Notes: generated by a model from the letters alone, not told the origin. Positions 1-8,329 are shown, counted from the stretch's first letter. The stretch is DNA of 32,933 nucleotides from Thermotogae bacterium (GCA_021161835.1 JAGGZV010000032.1:1-32933), one strand, 5' to 3'. Numbers and translations: made by a program.

Positions 1-578
1 GTGGAGGATGTCATTTCCTCGCTGTCAATGCAAAAACAGGAGAAATCATATGGCACTTCAATGGTTTGTCAGAAGAAAACAAAAAGAAATATGGTTTCAA
101 AGATGAACCAGGATATAGGTATTACTTTGAAATGACGCCTGTTATATACAAGGATATGGTAATAGCAGACACATATGGTGCTGGAGTTTTCGCTTTTGAT
201 ATAAAAACAGGAAAAATAATATGGTGGATAGAAGGAGTAAGTGGAGGTACACACAGAGGAGACATGCTCATAAGAGATGGTGTGGTGTATGAATTGGGAA
301 GCTGGTGTGCTTCTGCAATAAAAGCAGAAACAGGAGAAGTGATATGGGACAGAAACATAATGTTTGGTGGAGATGAAAGCTCACCATGCATGGGTAATGG
401 AAAACTGTACATGGGTGAAAGTGCATTTGTAGGAGCTGTGGATATTGTCGACATCGATTATAAAATAGCAAAAACGTCGATCAAAAAGCAGGTGGAGGAA
501 GAGTATGGGCTTTCAAGGTTAAGTAAGATTGAGACGAAAGTATACATATACCTATCTGAATCTGGTGAACTTGCTTGA
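1..578 (+). CDS. PQQ-type beta-propeller protein, 5' end outside window, chimeric-looking C-terminus
   Basis: The reading frame is open from the window edge (codons begin at base 3), so the N-terminus is missing. Three blade-like repeats are visible, each ending in an AxxAKTGEIIW-type motif (near bases 33-60, 190-225 and 310-345), the usual docking signature of PQQ/WD-like propeller blades. These proteins are mostly secreted or periplasmic; a precise function cannot be given. After about base 440 the blade pattern stops in mid-blade. The last ~45 residues, with LSRLSKIETKVYIYLSESGE near the end, instead resemble the first helices of a TrmB-type winged-helix domain. The gene then stops where the -35 box of the next gene begins. 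It may be a broken or rearranged gene. It is AT-rich like the next two genes (19 of 60 bases G+C at 181-240). Confidence 0.6.
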   Translation, partial: GGCHFLAVNAKTGEIIWHFNGLSEENKKKYGFKDEPGYRYYFEMTPVIYKDMVIADTYGAGVFAFDIKTGKIIWWIEGVSGGTHRGDMLIRDGVVYELGSWCASAIKAETGEVIWDRNIMFGGDESSPCMGNGKLYMGESAFVGAVDIVDIDYKIAKTSIKKQVEEEYGLSRLSKIETKVYIYLSESGELA

Positions 579-603
579 CATTGATAGAAGTTTAGTGTAA
601 GAT
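575..603 (+). promoter_or_regulatory. Sigma-70-type promoter of the LacI-family regulator gene
   Basis: TTGACA at 575-580 and TAAGAT at 598-603 are separated by exactly 17 bases. The -35 box is a perfect consensus match and the -10 box differs at two positions. Transcription would start near 610, inside the AACCGGTT operator, about 30 bases before the TTG start of the regulator gene. The -35 box overlaps the stop codon of the preceding gene. Confidence 0.75.
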
Positions 604-608
604 GTATA

Positions 609-622
609 TGGAACCGGTTGCA
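609..622 (+). promoter_or_regulatory. LacI-type operator O1 (autoregulation)
   Basis: TGGAACCGGTTGCA has the form TGNAACCGGTTNCA, a palindrome with a central CG, typical of operators bound by LacI/GalR-family regulators. It lies at the predicted transcription start of the regulator gene, just after the -10 box. A bound repressor would block that promoter, so negative autoregulation is the natural reading. Binding by the adjacent regulator is inferred from position and family. Confidence 0.7.
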
Positions 623-641
623 CACATTGGGGTGAAGGATA

Positions 642-1664
642 TTGAAACTGACCATATCACAGATTGCGAAGCTTGCAGGTGTATCAAAATCTACTGTTTC
701 ACGGGCACTGAATGGAAGCGGCTATGTTTCGGAAAAAACGAAGAGGAAGATACTGGAGATAATCAGGAAATATGATTTTGTACCTGATTCAAAGGCTGTG
801 AGTCTCAGTAAAAGAAGGACTTTTACCGTAGGGTTAATACTTCCTGCAACTTCTGGACCTTTCTACGGTGAAGTTATCAGAGGAGTGGAAGAAGTACTAG
901 CTGTTAAGGGATACTTTACCTTACTGGCCATTGTAGATTCTGGACAGAGTATAGAGCAGGCACGTGCAAGGTATGTTTCGATGATACGTGAAAGAAGGAT
1001 GGATGGAGCGATAATATTCGATCCTACAATAGATTCAAAAACTGTGGAAAGACTTGCTAGGTGTAAAGCACCCATAGTATTTCTTTCAAAGAATCTTCAA
1101 AAATTTGGTATTGACAGTATAAAAGTTGATAACATATCGGGAAGTGTGTCAATGGTGAAACATTTGGTAGAAAAGCATGGTTACAGAAGAATAGCTTTTG
1201 TGAAAGGACCCGAAGTGAGTGATGACAGTATAGAACGTTTTGAAGGTTTTTTGGAAGCGATGCACGAACACGGTTTAGAATGTGATGAATCGCTGGTATT
1301 CTGTTCTGATTTTACCCTTGAAGGGGCACGAAAGATATTTCCACAACTGAAGAAACACCTCAACAAAATAGACGCCGTATTTTGCGCGAACGATGAAATG
1401 GCACTTGGCATTATCGATGAAATGAAAAAACTGGGATTATATCCAGGTAAAGATATCGCTGTTGTAGGGTTCGACGATGCTTTTTGGGCAAGATACATCG
1501 ATCCTCCTCTTACCACTGTACATCAACCAATGTACGAAGTTGGAAAAATAGCCGCTCAAAGAATACTGGAAAGAATCTCCAACCCTACTTTATTCAAAGA
1601 CCCCATAACAATCATTCTCCAAACCAAACTTATTGTCAGACGTTCCTGTGGTTGTAGTCAATGA
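642..1664 (+). CDS. LacI/GalR-family sugar-responsive transcriptional regulator
   Basis: A 340-residue protein of the usual LacI-family length. Residues 2-50 form the helix-turn-helix with LAGVSKSTVSRAL and the hinge helix region. From about residue 60 it is a periplasmic-binding-protein-like sensor domain (VGLILPATSGPFY onward), ending in RRSCGCSQ, a tail common in this family. The start is TTG at 642, preceded by GGGGTG at 629-634. It has its own promoter with an AACCGGTT operator on the start site, and a second operator stands just before the GH94 gene that follows after a 75-base gap. It most likely represses the downstream phosphorylase and glucanase/ABC operon until a sugar ligand binds. 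The effector cannot be read from the sequence. It is strongly AT-rich (16 of 60 bases G+C at 1081-1140). Confidence 0.93.
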   Translation: MKLTISQIAKLAGVSKSTVSRALNGSGYVSEKTKRKILEIIRKYDFVPDSKAVSLSKRRTFTVGLILPATSGPFYGEVIRGVEEVLAVKGYFTLLAIVDSGQSIEQARARYVSMIRERRMDGAIIFDPTIDSKTVERLARCKAPIVFLSKNLQKFGIDSIKVDNISGSVSMVKHLVEKHGYRRIAFVKGPEVSDDSIERFEGFLEAMHEHGLECDESLVFCSDFTLEGARKIFPQLKKHLNKIDAVFCANDEMALGIIDEMKKLGLYPGKDIAVVGFDDAFWARYIDPPLTTVHQPMYEVGKIAAQRILERISNPTLFKDPITIILQTKLIVRRSCGCSQ

Positions 1665-1679
1665 AAAAAACAGATATCT

Positions 1680-1709
1680 TTGAATGTTGTGTTTTTTCGA
1701 TCATATAGG
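1680..1709 (+). promoter_or_regulatory. Candidate promoter of the GH94 operon
   Basis: TTGAAT at 1680-1685 is followed by CATATA at 1702-1707 (16-base spacer), or by TATAGG at 1704-1709 (18-base spacer). The match is moderate, but the position directly upstream of a LacI-type operator and a 75-base intergenic gap support a promoter here. Read-through from the regulator gene is the alternative. Confidence 0.4.
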
Positions 1710-1726
1710 AAACCGGTTCCATATAT
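1703..1726 (+). promoter_or_regulatory. LacI-type operator O2 before the GH94 gene
   Basis: AACCGGTT at 1711-1718 sits at the centre of a longer imperfect palindrome. Of the outer positions, ATATA at 1703-1707 pairs with TATAT at 1722-1726, with two mismatched positions in between. It has the same core as the operator before the regulator gene and lies 22 bases before the GH94 start, at or just after the candidate -10 box. It is the probable control point of the sugar operon. Confidence 0.7.
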
Positions 1727-1739
1727 TGTACAGGGAGTG

Positions 1740-4088
1740 ATGAGAAAAGTGAGGTATTTTGAAACAAAGTATGGATATTTCAAAGAAAATGGTGATTTTG
1801 TTGTAACCACACCTACAACTCCTGCTCCATGGGTACATATTTTGACAAATGGTCGATATGGAGCGGTGTATTCTCAGGCAGGTAGTGGGTATTCGTTTTA
1901 CATTGATGCATCACGTAGTTTGGTGACACGTTGGATACAGGATCTTGTGGAAGACAGGTATGGAAAATACATTTACATGGTTGACGAAGACAGGGACGAA
2001 GTATTTTCTGCTACATTTCAACCGGTTAGAAGGGAAGGTAGGTATGAAACGATTTATTCACCTGGAAAGGTGGTATTTCAAAGTTCTTTTGAAAGGTTGG
2101 ATATAACAACGAGTGTTGTGGTTACAAGAACGTATGATGTTGAGGTAATGAAGTTGGAGATACGGAACAAAACGAAGGATGAAATGCATTTATCAATTTT
2201 TTCGTATTTTGAACTCAACATGGGAACTTCCACCGATGTACACAGAGAATTTCACAAACTTTTCTTTGAAACAACGTTTGTAGCTAATTCGTTGGTAAGT
2301 GAAAAGTACATGTGGACGGCGGGACCAAGGAGCTGGAACAGTTCTTATCCTTTCACGGTTTTTCATTCTTCCACTGAAAAAGTAACGTCCTTTGAAACGG
2401 ACAAAAAGAACTTCATTGGTATGTATGGAGACCCTCGGTTTCCCAGAGCTGTTGAAATGAGAAAGTGTACAGATACTGTTGGACGCAATATAGATGCAGT
2501 GAATGCTTTACACATCAAACTCAATTTAAAACCTTTTTCTAAAGAAACGGTGTATTTCATTTTAGGTATTGCAGAAAGCAGGGAAAAGGCCATTGAAATA
2601 TCTCAAAAATTTCAAAACAAAACTTTCTGTGAATTGCAAATAGAGGAAACGTTGAACTACTGGCGAGAATTCCTGAGCAGATTCAGAACATCTTTACCAG
2701 ATAAAGATATCGAATTTCTTTTGAACAAATGGTTACCGTATCAGGCAATAGGTGGAAGATTGATGGCAAGAACGGCTTACTATCAAATGGGTGGTGCTTT
2801 TGGTTACAGAGATCAACTTCAGGATAGTCTGGCTGCTCTATGGCTTGATCCATCCATAACAAAAAATCAGATACTTCTTCATTCAGAACATCAAAAAAAA
2901 GATGGTACGGTACAGCACTGGTGGTTGCCCTTCAGCAACGAAGCACCATCTGAAAGATGGTCGGATGATCTGCTGTGGTTACCTTTTGTGGTATGCATGT
3001 ACATCGAACATACGGGTGATAAACGAATACTCCTTGAAGAAACAAAGTTTCTTGATGGTGGTAAGGCAAGCATAAAAGAACACTGTTTGAGAAGCATTCA
3101 TTCAGTACTCACCAGTATTTCCAAAAGAGGTGTTCCTCTCATCCTTGATGGTGATTGGAACGATGGATTGAATGGTCTTGGACACAATAAAAAAGGTGAA
3201 AGTTTCTGGTTATGCGAATTCTTGTATTTCATTATCAACAAAGTATTGAATCTGTTTGATTTAACCGAAAAAGAGAAAGATTGGCTCAACAAAACAGCAC
3301 AATCTCTAAAAGAAACATTCAACAAATATGCATGGAATGGTGAATGGTTCAACAGAGCTACATCGGATGCTGGAAATATCCTTGGTGGAAAAGAAGACAA
3401 AAGAATATTCCTCAATCCTCAAACCTGGGCTGTTATTTCAAATATAACTGATCAATCGAAAATGTTCAAAGCTATGGAAAGTTTGAAACAACACCTTATC
3501 ACTGATTACGGTCTTCTCCTGCTATATCCACCTTTCACAGAAGTGAATGAAAATGTAGGTTACATAACAAGATATGCACCTGGTAGTAGAGAAAATGGAG
3601 GTGTCTACACTCATGCAGCTACATGGGTTATGTGGGCAGCATGGATATTGAAAGATTGTGAATTGACCGAAAAAGTATACCAAACACTTTCACCTATCCT
3701 GAGATATTACAAAAACCCCGATACATACATGGCAGAACCCTATGTTACACCAGGAAATTCAGATGGCCCACTATCCCCTATGAAAGGTAGAAGTGGTTGG
3801 ACATGGTACACAGGCTCAGCGAGCTGGTTCTACAATCTGATCATTAGATGCTATCTGGGTATATATCCAATATCTGAAGGTATACTCTTCTCTCCCTGTT
3901 CAAAGAAAAAATGGAGAAAAGCATATATCAACTTCCAAATACGTGATGCAAACTATTCCTTACAAATATTCAATCCCAACGGTAAAGAACTGCATCAATA
4001 TGAAAAGATCATCTTCAACGGAAAGGAAATGGATGGTAATCTCATCCCCTATAACCCCGGGGAAAATCAGGTGGAAATCCTATATTGA
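1740..4088 (+). CDS. GH94 family disaccharide/oligosaccharide phosphorylase
   Basis: About 782 residues, close to cellobiose and chitobiose phosphorylases (~800). GH94 enzymes cleave a beta-glucoside with inorganic phosphate to give a sugar 1-phosphate, in the cytoplasm; no signal peptide is seen. The N-terminal beta-sandwich has the typical NGDFVVTTPTTPAPW start. The (alpha/alpha)6 domain carries DGDWNDGLN, with D475 as the expected general acid. The phosphate-site residues known from Vibrio chitobiose phosphorylase have matches here: H625 in GGVYTHAATW and T691-G692 in WTWYTGSASW. It is therefore probably active. I start it at ATG 1740 (GGGAG at 1733-1737, tight spacing), because the frame upstream contains the operator. 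The stop codon overlaps the next gene's ribosome-binding site. Substrate is uncertain: the GH144-like neighbour favours sophorose or beta-1,2-oligoglucan over cellobiose. The gene is AT-rich, unlike the genes after it. Confidence 0.88.
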   Translation: MRKVRYFETKYGYFKENGDFVVTTPTTPAPWVHILTNGRYGAVYSQAGSGYSFYIDASRSLVTRWIQDLVEDRYGKYIYMVDEDRDEVFSATFQPVRREGRYETIYSPGKVVFQSSFERLDITTSVVVTRTYDVEVMKLEIRNKTKDEMHLSIFSYFELNMGTSTDVHREFHKLFFETTFVANSLVSEKYMWTAGPRSWNSSYPFTVFHSSTEKVTSFETDKKNFIGMYGDPRFPRAVEMRKCTDTVGRNIDAVNALHIKLNLKPFSKETVYFILGIAESREKAIEISQKFQNKTFCELQIEETLNYWREFLSRFRTSLPDKDIEFLLNKWLPYQAIGGRLMARTAYYQMGGAFGYRDQLQDSLAALWLDPSITKNQILLHSEHQKKDGTVQHWWLPFSNEAPSERWSDDLLWLPFVVCMYIEHTGDKRILLEETKFLDGGKASIKEHCLRSIHSVLTSISKRGVPLILDGDWNDGLNGLGHNKKGESFWLCEFLYFIINKVLNLFDLTEKEKDWLNKTAQSLKETFNKYAWNGEWFNRATSDAGNILGGKEDKRIFLNPQTWAVISNITDQSKMFKAMESLKQHLITDYGLLLLYPPFTEVNENVGYITRYAPGSRENGGVYTHAATWVMWAAWILKDCELTEKVYQTLSPILRYYKNPDTYMAEPYVTPGNSDGPLSPMKGRSGWTWYTGSASWFYNLIIRCYLGIYPISEGILFSPCSKKKWRKAYINFQIRDANYSLQIFNPNGKELHQYEKIIFNGKEMDGNLIPYNPGENQVEILY
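2020..2027 (+). promoter_or_regulatory. Possible auxiliary LacI-type operator inside the GH94 gene
   Basis: A third AACCGGTT core lies in the GH94 coding region, 309 bases downstream of the operator before the gene, flanked by TTTC and AGAA. LacI-family regulators often use such secondary sites for DNA looping. It could be a chance 8-base match. Confidence 0.3.
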
Positions 4089-4100
4089 GGAGGTGTTACC

Positions 4101-7100
4101 GTGAGAAAGTCTTTACTGTTTCTCTGTGTTATCCTGCTGGCGGTGTTTTGTACGGCAGCCGCGGTGATAAACGACATGGAAAAGACGGAAGGTTTGAGCA
4201 ACGATAATACCGGTGCAGCTTTCGAAATCACAGATGAGTTTGTATTTTCCGGACAACATTCTGTGAAAGTCATACCTTCGGGCAAAGCCGATGAAACCAA
4301 ACTCGCCTTCCAGATAACGGGAAAGGTGCTGGAACAGTGGGTGGAATCGAATATACTGGAAATCGCCGTTTTCATTCCCGAAGATGCGGAGACGTTCCCC
4401 ACGAAGTATTTCCTTGGCATGGCGGACATAACGGAAGGATGGAAATGGGTGGATGGTGTATTCTCTGAAAGCAAGTCGAAGAAAGGGTGGAACAGCGTAA
4501 CATTTAAACTTTCGCAAAAGATGAAAGACATATCTATAGTTGGCAAGTACATGCTGTACTTCGCGTTCATAGAATTCAAAGACGGCAAGAAAATACCCAT
4601 AAAAGACGTATTCTACGTAGATCACTTCATCGTGTTTCCCAAGGAAGAGGAAAAAGAAAGAATCTACATATTCCCCATGGAAACAAAAGCCGAGATTTCA
4701 AAGTACACAAACGACAACACCGGCGCAACATTCTCCCTGAGCGATGAGTACGTTTCTCAAGGTTTGCACTCTCTGAAAGTAACGCCTAACGGAAAAGCCT
4801 TGGAAACGAAAGTGGCGCTGCCACTCGAAGGTGAGAATGTGGCAAATTGGTCGATTGGTAACAAAGTGATCATGCGCGTCTACATACCCGAATATACCGA
4901 AGTAATCCCCACGATGTACTTCATCGGTATGGCGGATGTGACGGAAAAGTGGAGCTGGGTGGGCGGAGTCTTTGCAGACAAAGGTGAAGTAACCAAAGGC
5001 TGGAATACAGTGGAATTCAGTATAGCAGGAACGATGAAGGATCTCGATCCCGATAGAAAGTACATGGTGTATATCGCGTTTGCCGGTTTCGACACCAAGA
5101 ACAAGAAGATTCCCCTCACATCCCCGTTCTACGTGGATGGTATATATGTGGAGAAAGTCAGAGTTCTGAGTATGGAGGAAAAGATGAAAATGGCGGCCCC
5201 CGAGATCAAAGAGGAAGTTAAGAAAATGCTGGAAATGGGAGATGAGGAACTTCTGGATTACATCCAGCGTAAAACCTTCGAATATTTCTGGAACGAGGCA
5301 AACCCAGCGAATGGGCTTGTACGTGACCGATCACGTCCTGATGCAGCGTGTAGTATAGCCGCCGTTGGATTTGCGCTTGGTGCCATACCCGTGGCCATTG
5401 AAAGAGGGTGGATAAGCTACGATGAAGGATACGAGAGGGTTCTCACAACGCTTAAAACATTCGTGAATGGTCAGGTAGAAGGAAAAAACGGCTTTTTCTA
5501 CCACTTCGTTGATATGGATACTGGCAAGAGAGCAGGTAACTGTGAGCTTTCATCGATAGATACCACCTTACTGGTGGTGGGCGCATTGTTCGCAGGTGAA
5601 TACTTCAAAGGAACCGAAGTGGAAAAGCTGGCAGACACGCTGTACAGAAACGTCAACTGGCAATGGATGCTCGCAGATGATAGCACATTGTACATGGGCT
5701 GGAAACCAGAAGCGGGGTTCCTCAATGCCAAATGGAGCTCATTCAACGAAGGAATACTGGCTTACATACTCGCAATAGGTTCGCCGACTTATCCCATTCC
5801 TGCAGAGTCCTGGGACAAGATAGTGAGACCCGTTCACGATAATTACATCTCGTGTCCCACGGAATCACTCTTCGTATATCAGTACCCGAACGTATGGATC
5901 GATTTCAGGAATAAAGAAGACAAATATGCCAACTATTTCAACAACGCGAAAGTGGCCACACGGTACAACTATCTGTTCTGCGTTGTGAACAGGTTCAAAT
6001 ATGAAACGTACGATCTCGACATCTGGGGATTGAGCGCCTCGGATGGTCCTGCGGGCTACAAACATTACGGCGCTTCCACGGGAAATCACGATGGTACTGT
6101 GGCACCATACGCTCCCATATCCTCGATAGTTTTCACTCCCGATCTGTCGATGAAAGCCATAAGAGAAATGCTGAAAAAATATGGACCCCTTGTATGGGGA
6201 AAATACGGATTCGTGAGCGCGTTCAACGTGGACGCGAACTGGTTCTCCACCGAATTCATAGGAATAGATGAAGGCGATATAATCCTCATGATAGAAAATT
6301 ACAGAAGCGGCCTGATATGGAAAAAAGTCATGCAGAATCGTTACATACAGAAAGCCATGAGAGCCGTTGGTTTCGTTGAAAAGACTTCCGACTATGCGGC
6401 TACGCCGTGGTACATCGAAGAATACAAGAAGAAACTCTCGGCTGCTTCAACGGAGAAAATCGCCCTGGCTCGCAAGGTGGAAAAAATCAAAGTAGATGGA
6501 AAGCTGGATGACTGGAAAGGAATACAATACAACGTGGTTGATGAATCCATGAACGTCCCATCCGCCGGCATCAAGAAGGTCAACAGGAGAACACAGATAC
6601 TGCACAGTCACTTCTATGCGGCATGGAACGATGAATATCTGTATCTGGCAGCGCGGGTTTACGACGAATACATCGTGGTGAACATAAAACCAGACGATTT
6701 GGCAGCATTCTACAGGACAGATTCCATAGAATTCTATCTCGATCCATCGAGAGAGAATCCGAAAGCAGGAATATTCAAACTTGCCGTTCTTCCATTCGAT
6801 ACCGAAGGGAATCCCCAAGCTGTCAGACACGAAGATGCGAATCCGGGACCGATATCCGAAGTTGCACCTGACGTGAAAATAGCATCTTCCAGGACGGAAA
6901 ATGGTTATATCGTGGAAGTCGCCATACCATTCAAATACCTTGGCATCATGCCGAAGCCGGGACTGAAAATTGGATTCTGTCACACCATCCACAATTCCAA
7001 CGTGAGGAACGCAAAGATCGGTGCATACGTTAGAGAAAACATGCTGTCCTGGGTACCGTTGCCGGACATATGGGCATACCCGGAAAAGTGGGGAACATTG

Positions 7101-7115
7101 GAATTTGCGAAGTAA
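4101..7115 (+). CDS. Secreted modular GH144-like beta-1,2-glucanase with tandem N-terminal domains and CBM9-like tail
   Basis: 1004 residues. A Sec signal peptide covers about 1-21 (hydrophobic core LLFLCVILLAVF; the Cys is not in a proper lipobox). Residues ~22-178 and ~190-352 are two similar beta-sandwich repeats sharing NDNTGA, FLGMAD/FIGMAD and KGWN, probably carbohydrate-binding. Residues ~380-760 match the 'glycoamylase' fold (PF10091), with ELSSIDTTLLVVGALFAGEY and WSSFNEGILAYILAIGSPTY. That fold holds the GH144 endo-beta-1,2-glucanases and sophorose-releasing enzymes, and also occurs in cyclic beta-1,2-glucan synthases. Residues ~790-1004 resemble CBM9 (KVDGKLDDW, DSIEFYLDPS, IPFKYLG). 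The GTG start has GAGGAGGTG at 4087-4095, overlapping the GH94 stop. It likely cuts beta-1,2-glucan outside the cell for the ABC importer that follows. Family assignment is from memory of motifs. Base composition is clearly higher in G+C than the gene before it. Confidence 0.85.
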   Translation: MRKSLLFLCVILLAVFCTAAAVINDMEKTEGLSNDNTGAAFEITDEFVFSGQHSVKVIPSGKADETKLAFQITGKVLEQWVESNILEIAVFIPEDAETFPTKYFLGMADITEGWKWVDGVFSESKSKKGWNSVTFKLSQKMKDISIVGKYMLYFAFIEFKDGKKIPIKDVFYVDHFIVFPKEEEKERIYIFPMETKAEISKYTNDNTGATFSLSDEYVSQGLHSLKVTPNGKALETKVALPLEGENVANWSIGNKVIMRVYIPEYTEVIPTMYFIGMADVTEKWSWVGGVFADKGEVTKGWNTVEFSIAGTMKDLDPDRKYMVYIAFAGFDTKNKKIPLTSPFYVDGIYVEKVRVLSMEEKMKMAAPEIKEEVKKMLEMGDEELLDYIQRKTFEYFWNEANPANGLVRDRSRPDAACSIAAVGFALGAIPVAIERGWISYDEGYERVLTTLKTFVNGQVEGKNGFFYHFVDMDTGKRAGNCELSSIDTTLLVVGALFAGEYFKGTEVEKLADTLYRNVNWQWMLADDSTLYMGWKPEAGFLNAKWSSFNEGILAYILAIGSPTYPIPAESWDKIVRPVHDNYISCPTESLFVYQYPNVWIDFRNKEDKYANYFNNAKVATRYNYLFCVVNRFKYETYDLDIWGLSASDGPAGYKHYGASTGNHDGTVAPYAPISSIVFTPDLSMKAIREMLKKYGPLVWGKYGFVSAFNVDANWFSTEFIGIDEGDIILMIENYRSGLIWKKVMQNRYIQKAMRAVGFVEKTSDYAATPWYIEEYKKKLSAASTEKIALARKVEKIKVDGKLDDWKGIQYNVVDESMNVPSAGIKKVNRRTQILHSHFYAAWNDEYLYLAARVYDEYIVVNIKPDDLAAFYRTDSIEFYLDPSRENPKAGIFKLAVLPFDTEGNPQAVRHEDANPGPISEVAPDVKIASSRTENGYIVEVAIPFKYLGIMPKPGLKIGFCHTIHNSNVRNAKIGAYVRENMLSWVPLPDIWAYPEKWGTLEFAK

Positions 7116-7129
7116 GGAGGTGAGGGTGG

Positions 7130-8329
7130 ATGAGAAGAATATCGATAGTTATCACGCTCATTCTGATGATCGCCACGTTGTCATTGAGTGTAAAAACACT
7201 GCGAATCTGGGCGATGGGCGAAGAAGCAAAGAATCTCCACATCATGGCAGAAAAGTTCATGAAAGAAAATCCGGATGTAGAGGTAAAGATACAGGCTATC
7301 CCATGGTCCGCTGCTTATGACAAAATACTCACTGGAATCGCCGGCATGCAACTCCCTGACCTGATACAGATGGGAACAACGTGGATGGCCCCATTTGGCG
7401 CCATGGGTGTGTTCGAAGAGTTGACACCTTACATAAAGAAATCGTTTATAAACAAAGATATGTTCTTCGAAGGTTCGTGGCAGACGGTGACCATGGACGG
7501 CGGAATCTACGGTATACCATGGTACGTTGATGTCAGGGTTATGTACTACAGAAAAGACATCCTGGAAAGCATAGGGTACGATCACGCTCCCCAGACCTGG
7601 AACGAACTATATGAGGTGGCAAAAAAACTGGCAAAACGTGGTGAAAAGATGTATGCGCTGTCGTTGTTGTACACAGGCGTTTTCGGAAACGAATTCATGC
7701 CTTTCGCATGGCAAGCGGGTGGACGCATATTCGATGAGAACGGGAACATACGTGTAACCGATCCAGAATTCGTGGAGGCCATTAGATACTACGCCAGATT
7801 CTTCTGGGAAAAACTCGCACCTGTGGGAGGTGCAAACGTACTACAGGACTTTGCAGCAGGTGTAGTGCCAATATTCTTCTCAGGGCCATGGATGGTGAGT
7901 CTTATTGAAAAACAGACACCACAGATAGCCGGCAAATGGTCGGTAGCTTTGATGCCCAAAAACAAAAAAAGAACTTCTTTTGTTGGAGGGTGCAACTGGG
8001 TGATATTCAATACCTCCAAGCACAAAGAACTGGCATGGAAGTTCATAGAATTCATGACAAAACCGGAGAATCAACTGGAATGGTACAAAATAGTTGCTGC
8101 TCTTCCAGCGGTCAAAAAGGCCTGGGAATATCCCGAACTTGCAAATAATCCCATCATTAAGGTATTCGGTGAACAACTCAAGGATGCGAAGTCACCGCCC
8201 AACATACCAGCATGGGAAGAAATCGCCAACGCCATTTCAAGAAGAGTGGAAGAAGCTATATACAGGAAACGAACCCCTGAGAAGGCTGCTGAAATGCTGA
8301 AGAAAGATATAGAAAAGATCATGAGGTGA
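7130..8329 (+). CDS. Carbohydrate ABC transporter substrate-binding protein (family 1, CUT1)
   Basis: 399 residues with a Sec signal peptide (about 1-20, ISIVITLILMIATLSLS). The mature protein has the SBP_bac_1 pattern: LRIWAMGEEAKNLHIMAEKF, GTTWMAPFGAMG, IYGIPWYVDVRVMYYRKDIL and a C-terminal WKFIEFMTKPENQLEW block. It captures sugars outside the membrane and delivers them to the two permeases that follow. ATG 7130 is preceded by AAGGAGGTGA at 7114-7123, which overlaps the glucanase stop codon, so the two genes are coupled. A strong hairpin terminator starts inside the last codons, so this gene is probably transcribed more than the permease genes. The ligand is inferred from the neighbours as sophoro-oligosaccharides or glucan fragments; nothing in the sequence alone proves this. 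Confidence 0.92.
   Translation: MRRISIVITLILMIATLSLSVKTLRIWAMGEEAKNLHIMAEKFMKENPDVEVKIQAIPWSAAYDKILTGIAGMQLPDLIQMGTTWMAPFGAMGVFEELTPYIKKSFINKDMFFEGSWQTVTMDGGIYGIPWYVDVRVMYYRKDILESIGYDHAPQTWNELYEVAKKLAKRGEKMYALSLLYTGVFGNEFMPFAWQAGGRIFDENGNIRVTDPEFVEAIRYYARFFWEKLAPVGGANVLQDFAAGVVPIFFSGPWMVSLIEKQTPQIAGKWSVALMPKNKKRTSFVGGCNWVIFNTSKHKELAWKFIEFMTKPENQLEWYKIVAALPAVKKAWEYPELANNPIIKVFGEQLKDAKSPPNIPAWEEIANAISRRVEEAIYRKRTPEKAAEMLKKDIEKIMR

Noticed and set aside
1680-1739. In-frame 20-codon extension at the 5' end of the GH94 gene
   Set aside because: It would run through the AACCGGTT operator, adds residues not seen at the start of GH94 proteins, and ATG 1740 has a GGGAG just upstream.
4067-4625. Two long antisense open frames over the start of the GH144-like gene
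   Set aside because: They oppose a clear signal peptide and conserved repeats, have no ribosome-binding site, and their translations show no motif; typical antisense frames in a coding region.
6447-6992. Antisense open frame of 181 codons in the CBM9-like region
   Set aside because: The + strand encodes a recognisable CBM9-like domain, and the antisense product is low in motif content.
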